Assembly (NCBI RefSeq): GCF_037042905.1
Contig: NC_087252.1
Span: forward strand, 19,237,701 to 19,301,700
DNA length: 64,000 bases
Source: Lytechinus pictus
Lineage: Eukaryota > Echinodermata > Echinoidea > Temnopleuroida > Toxopneustidae
Reading direction: 5' to 3'
Shown here: positions 46,471 through 64,000 of the stretch, piece by piece
Layout: the number at the start of each line of letters is the position of its first letter
How positions within the stretch are numbered: the stretch's first letter is position 1
Notes under the pieces: generated by a model
Told to the model about the DNA's origin: nothing
The model's database searches: none
The model's input: the letters and a program-made list of their open reading frames with translations, nothing else
Position numbers and translations under genes: made by a program

Positions 46471-47031
46471 TCAGTCTGTTTTCTCAAATATCTTAGCGAG
46501 TTGAGGCTGCCTAGCTCTGATAGCCAGGGACAATGTCTTGTAGGCTTGTGGTCCTTTGTCCGATAATGAATCCACCATAATCCTTGCCTTGTCCTCTTTA
46601 CTAGCACCTGCCCTTATTCTGTTACAGTCATTGCTGGTTAGGGTGCCCTCTTGCTTCATGTAATCCACAAGATCTTCAGTCTGGATGTTCAGAATGAGCG
46701 AATCTCGGCGCTTCAGGACGCGGTTCCGTTCAAACTCCCCGTTCTCTTTGTCCGACGCGCACACGGCGGTATCGTCCAGCTTGCGGACGATGTGCGCATA
46801 TCGCTCGCGGAGCGCGTACCGGAAATGCTGATATGCCATGGTGTCTTTGGTCATGATGAGGTTGAGAAGACGTCGTGCGCGCTCCTGGCGGGATTTGACG
46901 GCGTAGATCTTGTCGACTTCGAATGACGTCAGGACGGTTCCGTTGAGGTAAAGGCATACTTGTTCGGCATCGATCTCCTCAGCGATGATGTCTGCATTCT
47001 GCTGGAGCTTTTCTTTGTACCGGACGTCCAT
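46471..47031 (-). CDS. Tandem-CARD death-fold adaptor protein (186 aa)
   Basis: A complete single-exon ORF. The start ATGG has A at -3, and an in-frame TGA lies nine bases upstream, so the start is firm. Residues about 1-85 form one CARD-like helical bundle: a long first helix, a VCLYLNGTVLTSFEVDKI segment, then ERARRLLNLI and a FRYALRER helix. Residues about 100-184 form a second, with the hallmark pattern LVDYMKQEGTLTSNDCNRI, then KARIMVDSL, GPQAYKTL and a final helix. CARDs pair homotypically with CARDs of initiator caspases, Apaf-1, RIG-I/MAVS or NOD-like proteins in apoptosis and innate immunity. There is no protease, kinase or NACHT domain, so an adaptor or decoy role is inferred. The GC content is higher than its flanks. 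Partners cannot be told from the sequence. Confidence 0.85.
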   Translation of the reverse strand: MDVRYKEKLQQNADIIAEEIDAEQVCLYLNGTVLTSFEVDKIYAVKSRQERARRLLNLIMTKDTMAYQHFRYALRERYAHIVRKLDDTAVCASDKENGEFERNRVLKRRDSLILNIQTEDLVDYMKQEGTLTSNDCNRIRAGASKEDKARIMVDSLSDKGPQAYKTLSLAIRARQPQLAKIFEKTD

Positions 47032-47117
47032 CTTCTTTCACGTGACCTCCAAAGTTCTGTCGAAGCTGCGACGATTGTGAAAATAGGCCTATTGACTTTC
47101 AAATTGGACGGAATGAT
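47032..47117 (-). other. 5' UTR part of the CARD-gene exon, with splice acceptor
   Basis: On the minus strand, TTCTCACTTGCAG ends at 47118, directly before an 86-base leader that contains a CACGTG E-box and the in-frame stop upstream of the ATG. This implies at least one upstream non-coding exon, which I cannot place with confidence. Confidence 0.5.
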
Positions 47118-47680
47118 CTGCAAGTGAGAAAGTCAGAAAAAATGGGCAAAATAAGCAATGCAAACACAAATTAACAACCAAAAGGGCCTTTTCACACGTG
47201 AATCTTGAATCATCATTGTAATGATGATTGCAATTCGTTTTTAGAATCATCAGACCTTTCACACGGAAAATTTGTACCGTAATTTGAGTGAAACTTAACT
47301 GGAATTCACCTCCGGAGTAGAATTTGAATATGTGATTAGCGTTCGTGATTCTAGTTTTGTTTCATACGTGCTAAATATTCGTCATTAGCCTTATTTTCCA
47401 CTGGAATCATCATTCAAATTACTTTCTTTTTACCGTGTGAAAGGGCGGAAATAAAGTGATTGAACCGATCATCATGCGTTCTCATGCACCATGCCTACAC
47501 TTCCCCTAAAAAATAGGGATTTTAAAACACAATGTACTTCATTTAAACTAGAGTCGCCATAATCATGATAAGATCAGACGAGTCCACAAAATACACCTTG
47601 CAGAGGCGGCGGAGCGAAATTGAAAGTGTTGGGGCACAGTGAAAAAACGGCACCTATTCTTTCGAAAAGGGTACTATCTT
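47118..47680. other. Upstream flank or intron of the CARD gene
   Basis: 47180-47460 is an imperfect inverted pair (TTTTCACACGTGAATC near the left, TTTTACCGTGTGAAAGGGC at the right) with several AATCATCAT words: a weak MITE candidate. No ORF. Confidence 0.4.
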
Positions 47681-47683
47681 AAA

Positions 47684-47951
47684 CATGGCCGTATGCAGAA
47701 ATTTTTCGCTGGGGAGAGGGGGGGGGGGCAGCATGCATAAACATTTGGGGGGGGGGAATCGAAAGCGAGGGAGTGAAGTAGCGAGCTTATCATTGAGGCA
47801 CTTTTGAATTTTTGTAAAGTGAAATTGTTGGATTTTGTGCATATTTTTGGTGAATTTTGTGAAAATCTATACAGTAAAAAAAATATGTGTGTTTTCAAAA
47901 TTTCGGGGAGGGGGGTATCTGCCCCCCCCCCCCGCTGCATACGGCCATGAT
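47684..47951. mobile_element. MITE with ATGGCCGTATGCAG termini
   Basis: ACATGGCCGTATGCAG at 47683 and CTGCATACGGCCATG at 47935-47949 are inverted. The interior has GGGGGG.CAGCATGCAT and poly-C. No ORF. Confidence 0.65.
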
Positions 47952-48950
47952 AACTCTTAAAACAAATGCATATGGAAAACTAGCGGACAGAAGGTCCTCG
48001 CTGCACGCGCGCACCCTTATAACACGCAGAATTCCCTTGCATTATACCCTTTTTTCACAAACAAATGTGTATCAAGGACAAGCGTTGATTCAGATAGAAT
48101 TTCCGCCCCCCTGAAATGAATGGTAACAACTTCTTCTATCAGATGACCATAATTTTTTTTACATTCAGTTGGTGGGAAATATGGCACTTTACTACACTAA
48201 AATCACTCAAAACCATCCATAGTCAGGAATATGTATTGGGATAATGGGTTTGGGGGACATTTTTATAGTACCCGGGTGGATTATATCCGTCGTCACATCG
48301 CTGGGTGGTGGTATCATGAATTTCCGCCCAGATTATAATAAAGGGCACATTGTAAGGCAAATACTCATGAAAGAACCATGGAGATTGGTTAATAAGGAAA
48401 TAGGGCACTTTTATCATCAAATCAGAGGAGATTTTCTTTGTGATAGTGATGTCCGAAGAGCAAACCTACACTCGTGACGGGTCCATTATGTATACGAGGG
48501 GTGCATCCTAGCTTACCACTGCATAGCTAAGTCTGAAAATTAAGTTTTACTTATTTCTTTCATTTTATAATGATGTTTAAATGTTCAAACAACGATAATT
48601 CATGAAAATTGACTCAAAATATTGCGAATCAATGCTAAAACATTATCTGTGTATACATTTTATCCCTCTGTAATGCTATTTCCCCCATAAAGCCGCAATG
48701 GAACATTCCGCACCACTAGTCATACGATGATCGCGAGGTCTGCAAACGTCGTCTGCTATGTTTTTACATGTCCGGTACACTGCATACAAGTTTTCGATAT
48801 GCTTCTCTACCGCACTGACATGCCTCATAAAACTTAGGGCATATGTAGGTTAATTTTTACAAGTTTTTTTCATTTCATATGCACTCGTAGAAAGAAGCAG
48901 AACGGCGCTAAATAAAGAAACCGGGCGCTCATCGGGCACGAAAAGAGTGT
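47952..48950. other. Non-coding; no clear element
   Basis: AT-rich with GC patches. Small opposite-strand ORFs at 48223-48477 have no signature. Confidence 0.4.
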
Positions 48951-48954
48951 TTTT

Positions 48955-49620
48955 TTTCAGGATATGAAGAACAGACGACTACGAGAAGGCAATGGGACAC
49001 TCGTCAACACATAAACCAGGTCCTTCTCAGGTGAAAGGGACAGAACACGTCCGTGTGTGCTTTTTCTTAGGTAAAAAGGGGCACTGATAAGAGAAAGGGC
49101 ACCTATAAGAAGGCAACGGGGCACTTGCTAACGGCATAAAACGGGCCCTTCTCAGGTGAGACGGGCACAGGACATGTTCGTGAGGGGCACTTTTCTTGGG
49201 TAAAAAGGGGCACTGATACGAGAAAAGACACCTATAAGATGGCAAGAGGGCACTTGCTCAGACATAAAACGGGTTCTTCTCAGGTGAAAGGGGCACAGAA
49301 CACGATCGTGAGGGGGATTTTGGGGTAAACTTTGGCACACTGATACAAGATTATGGTACATGCTAACACATGAAACGGGTCCTTCTCAGGTGAAAAGGAC
49401 ACAGAACACGTCGGCAATGAGGAGGGCTTTTTTGGAGAAAAAAATGGCACTTATACGAGAAAGGGCACTTGGAAACACCTAAAACGGGTCCTCTTCCAAT
49501 GAAAGAGGCACTGCACACGTTCATGAGGGGGCATTTTTCTTGCGTAAAAAGGTCACCTTTTCAGTGCTTCAAAAAGTGGGGGGGGGGGGGCACTTTGTCC
49601 CCCCCCCCGAACCCCAGGAT
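48955..49620. repeat. Minisatellite, about 106-128 bp unit, five to six copies
   Basis: CTTCTCAGGTGA recurs near 49023, 49148, 49276 and 49382 with a diverged copy near 49489, followed by GGACAGAACACG, a GAGGGGCAcTTTTCTT block, AAAAAGGGGCACTGAT and AGGGCAC. It ends in a poly-G/poly-C element end at 49577-49625. Confidence 0.8.
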
Positions 49621-49679
49621 CGCCGCCCCCTGACACCATAGGCGGCCACGCTAGAATTCCTATTGTGATGGATTGGCGG

Positions 49680-52600
49680 AGGAGGGGGGGGGGTGTGCAA
49701 GGGTGACTATATTATAAAGTTAACACGGCCCTGCTGATCTCTGTTTTTATACTCTATATCCTCTTTTTTCATTACTTGAAATATCATAAGGCGGTGGCCC
49801 CTCTGCCCACCCCTCTCCCCTGACGCCGCCCTCGCCATACATAGTACACAACGTTTAGAAACTATGGAGGTGAGTACTCAATCTCCGTCAGTGTTCAATT
49901 AAAGCAAGCATTAAATAAAATAGTTCATATTAATAAAGTGATAGGCCTACACATAGAAAAAAAAAATTGACATCGGCACACGCAGCATGACTTTACAAAA
50001 ATCATTACAAACATGACAAACCTGCACACAAATAAAATGCGTCCTACCTTGTCTTTAAAGACAACGACAGAAGCCCAAAATATACATTATTTGAAAGATA
50101 AGACGAGGTATAACACTAACACAACAATTCAAGTTCCATTCATTGTCATGATTACCCATTATTGTTTTGTAGACACCATGGTGTATATTACTTTAGAAAC
50201 GCTCAAATTCATGAGTTTTGAAAATGCGCTTTGCTGCGCTTATCACCGTACTGAATTTGTACAATTACACGCCATGAATGATATTATGTAAACTGAGCTT
50301 TGACTATTAGTATTTGCATTTGTAGAAATCGATAATTTTTTTTTAGATTGTGAATTTGATGGAATTTTTAAAATCAATTTTACGACGAAAACAACCTGAT
50401 AAATACAGCTCTATACATAAAAAAAAAAACTTTCGGGGGGTGGAGTATTTTCAAAGTTATGTATATAAGAAGATGAAATGTTGACAGTTGCTGACAAAAA
50501 TGCCCCCTTCAATTATGTTATCAATTGAAAGTATACCCCCGTCTTTATCATTAACACGATTTGCTGGCTGACACTTTCCACATCAGTTGCGAAAAACAGA
50601 AATCAAAATATGCTACTCACCCTGAAATGATGACGCCTATAAGCAGGGCACATCAATCACATTTGAAATCATTATGGTTAGCCCGAAATAATATCAGTAT
50701 AGTGTGAGTTATACTCATGCTTCAATACACACAGACATAGAAACGTTTATGACCTTCGTTTGCATTGAATTGAAGTTGACTGTTTTTTTATTGTCAGTGA
50801 TCATTCAATTACGTCACAAAAGCATACAATTCCGTCATTGAGTCATTTTAACTCAATAGAAAAAAAAATTCACAAAAATATGTATAAAGTTGGTTACCGT
50901 GGTGATTTAAAAAATGACATTGCTGGGTGGCAATATTTCTAATTCAATAGACGGCTCAAACAATGTTGATGAGAGTTATGGTCCATTGATTTCGCCGGGT
51001 ATTCAAACAAGATATCTGTACCCACTAAAATCATGGCGTCGGTTTACTTGCCTTATTTATAGAAAATGTGATTTTGTTTTGTAATAGTAATATTTATTTC
51101 ATTCAGTTCAAATCATACAAGTAATGGTACATTGCAAAATGTTACAATGAAAATCAACAAAAACACTGTTCATAAAAACAAATAACTATTCTTAATACGG
51201 AAAATGGGAAAAATCTTAGTACTTTTAATTCATACAGGCGGATAATCATTCGTAACCAAAAAAGGGGGAAACATTAGCCATTTATAACCACTGAAAATTC
51301 ACAAAAGCACATTTTAATAGTTATGCAGAAAATATTCCATTGCTCAATGTTTAATGGAACTGAATGAAACTTACAATATAAAAGGAGAAAGTATCATAAG
51401 CTTCCAAGTGAGTGATATTAAGGAACGATTCCTTGTTTGCTCTTGTACGAGAGAAAATGATTTTGATGTCCGGAAAAATAGGTTCAAGTCAATTGGTGGG
51501 AGGAATTCTATATGATTTATTATCGATACGGGGCATTTGCGGTCATAAGAGCCCTGGCAGTTGCATCATATAACATAATGACTGACTTAATAGCCGAAAT
51601 AAAGAGATGGTTTAAGAATATAAATAACATACGAAACAGGCCCTATGTAAAGACAATTTGAGAATATAATTTCGATAAATCTTGGCAACTTCTTGTTTTT
51701 CACTAAATGAAAATTTAAATATGATAGGAAATTGTTTCAGGCCTTACCAATGTATTTTTCCCATCTTTGATCATAATATTTCACATATTTTTAGTTCAAA
51801 TTGAAAAGACTAAATTTTGCTCATTTTAGATTTCCTGAAATGCGGAACAGTTGCTGAACAATCGTCATCATTAATGAAACAATAGGGGGCAATATAAGCT
51901 AAATCGGACTAAAATTATCCAGCATTAACAATATTACAAAATTGGCACAGCAAATGATTATGCTAGATAAAACACTTTTCAAATGTGAACTAGCATGACC
52001 TTTCAAAGTATATGACAACAGCCTCAACACAGTGCGTCCCAGAGAAGGGAAACTCATTTTTGAGAGCCTGTATCCCAGTCATGAAATGCATTTTGGATCT
52101 GACATTGATAGAATGAGTGGAATCCTGAGACCCAATCTCGCCGCGTCGCGCATAGCAGATATTATGACCTATATAAAAACACAAACAATTTGGGAAGAAA
52201 TTCATATTGACGTTTGAATCCGTCCTCATTCTCATGTACAATTCTAATGAACAGAATATTTTAAAAAATCCCCCAGAAATGCTAATGATCCATTCAGTCA
52301 TCCTCTTCTCACTCACTCTCGTATACCTCGAAATAAATATTGACCCATGCTTTTATGTGCAACATATGGTTTTGGCATTGAAATGTAAAATTCTTCATCA
52401 ATTTATCAAATGCATAAACTTTATGTGCCATAAAGGTATTATACAAAAAAGAGGGGGGGGGGGGAGAACTTGATGATCGAGATAGATCATAAACAATTTG
52501 CCAATGCTAAATAAGAAATAGGCCTTAATTTATGAAACCTAAGGCTTAAGTTTTTTGTGGAACGCACTTAATGTACACATTATAAACATCTTTGACTCTA

Positions 52601-53515
52601 CTAATCCCAAAATTAAAAAACATATCTTTACTCTTTAAATATACACTTATGATTTTGTCGTCATCGTAGGCCAACATAACATTTGGTTTGACCATCTATA
52701 AATTCTATATGAATTATACATAGGTGTATATTCTTTATCATTGAGATGAGACGAGACTTTGTTTGTGACGATTGTTTGTGACGATTTAGAAAGTTGTAGG
52801 CATATACATGTACGGCCGGTCTATTCCGAATCGAAAGATTTGGCAAAGATTTAGTTTGATTGAACAAATGGTAAGACTTCGCTTTACCTTCAGTTTTTAG
52901 TGCATGTTTACTCATTGTTAATTTCCCAACACGGCATTTTAGCTTTTCAGAATGACAACTGATCAAATGCGTGGCGCCGCGGCGCTCCGAATAGAAAACA
53001 CACTCAAGTATCACAATACTCAATATGTTTTTTTACGTTAGAAACAACCATTTAAGCCCGTTTTTACCTGGAAATTCAAGTGATATTATCTTATATAAAC
53101 ATGCAATCCTTGCTAATCATATACAACATACTATCATCTAAATTGAAAAAAAGTGAAATAGAACATATATATATTTACCTTGTAATACATCACTTGCACT
53201 GTTAATGCTTTTCGAAAAACATATACAAGAATGGTGTATATTCTTACTATACGTAATGCGTGAAAATATGGTGTTCTGCGGTGACATTAGACTGAAATTG
53301 TGTTCGTACATTAGTCACAATCGCGAAGTAAATATTATGGCCAATTTGTTGGACTAATAAAAATACTTTTGTTCAGTTTATATATATTGAAAATATAAAT
53401 TTTACCATCATTAATTGTAAAAATAATTATTAAAGATTTTAAATATAATTTATATCAATAATAATTTGTTAAATGACTAATATTATAATGAAAACAATAC
53501 TATTTCAAGCAATGT
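49680..53515. other. Intergenic; no gene supported
   Basis: AT-rich. A GC palindrome TGGCGCCGCGGCGC at about 52971 and a minus-strand donor-like site near 52895 could mark a start of the CARD transcript, but this is weak. ORFs at 50013, 51990 and 52661 show no family signature. Confidence 0.4.
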
Positions 53516-53521
53516 ACGCAC

Positions 53522-53606
53522 GTTACTATGGTTCCCAATCGGGTAATCAAGATATGTGATTGACGTATCTGGATTGAACACCTCCATTGCATTGACGATT
53601 GGTTAC
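53522..53606 (+). promoter_or_regulatory. CFAP91 proximal promoter: X-box-like RFX site and inverted CCAAT
   Basis: On the minus strand at 53535-53522 the sequence is GGAACCATAGTAAC. It differs at two positions from the ciliary X-box GTTNCCATRGNAAC that RFX factors bind. Downstream, ATTGG (53598-53602, inverted CCAAT, NF-Y type) overlaps a second half-site GGTTAC (601-606). Both lie 90-175 bases before the CFAP91 ATG, as expected for a motile-cilium gene. Confidence 0.45.
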
Positions 53607-53695
53607 GAAGATATTTTATAACTTCACATTTTTTTTGTTATAAGAAAAAAATAAAGACAAATCAAACCTTTATTCTGATAAAGTAGACTTCCAAG

Positions 53696-64000
<10,305 letters not shown>

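Noticed and set aside
51990-53023. Minus-strand frames of 108 and 120 codons
   Set aside because: No domain and no plausible splice context; the GC palindrome near 52971 alone is not enough for a gene.

Overview
The window is animal nuclear DNA: AT-rich, intron-containing, with long non-coding tracts full of palindromic MITE-like elements, tRNA-derived SINEs, microsatellites and poly-G runs. A cilium gene, a tandem-CARD adaptor gene, tRNA-Glu-like SINEs and many elements ending in 'GGGCCCgTTTCATAAAG'-like termini all fit a marine deuterostome invertebrate. An echinoderm such as a sea urchin is my best guess, from style alone and not from any database match.

Three protein-coding genes can be supported. 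(1) On the minus strand, 18836-26597, three coding exons join in frame into a 1813-residue C2H2 zinc-finger nuclear protein that I cannot name. It has seven zinc-finger motifs, a poly-Q tract, an 8-residue coding minisatellite, CtBP-like and SUMO-interacting-like motifs, and a C-terminal exon with two related helical modules and basic nuclear-localisation runs. (2) On the minus strand, 46471-47031, a single coding exon encodes a 186-residue protein made of two CARD death-fold domains. (3) On the plus strand, from 53696 past the right edge, lies CFAP91 (MAATS1/AAT1), a radial-spoke-base protein of motile cilia. Nine exons join with consistent phases (431 residues), and a possible 27-nt microexon follows.

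Layout: 0-8.4 kb holds degenerate repeats and a 1952-bp unit present in three near-identical tandem copies. 8.4-18.8 kb is non-coding, with a remarkable nested palindrome (11.35 kb), a CAT-repeat tract, a SINE, a 475-bp palindrome and a 102-bp tandem array; part of it may be 3' UTR of the zinc-finger gene. 18.8-26.6 kb is the zinc-finger gene, with a SINE and MITEs in its introns. 27-46 kb is a gene desert with MITEs, a 1.46-kb inverted-repeat element with a GC-rich core, a truncated CR1-like retrotransposon, poly-G/C runs and several CRE-rich segments. 46-53.5 kb holds the CARD gene and a minisatellite. 53.5-64 kb is CFAP91, with repeats in its introns.

The three genes show no operon-like relationship. 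The most distinctive observations are a 40-bp tandem duplication of a 5' splice site in the zinc-finger gene, where using the second copy would create a stop codon exactly at the exon junction; the internal repeat in that protein; the tandem-CARD gene; MITE-derived satellite arrays; and recurrent palindromic CREs, many of them in repeats.
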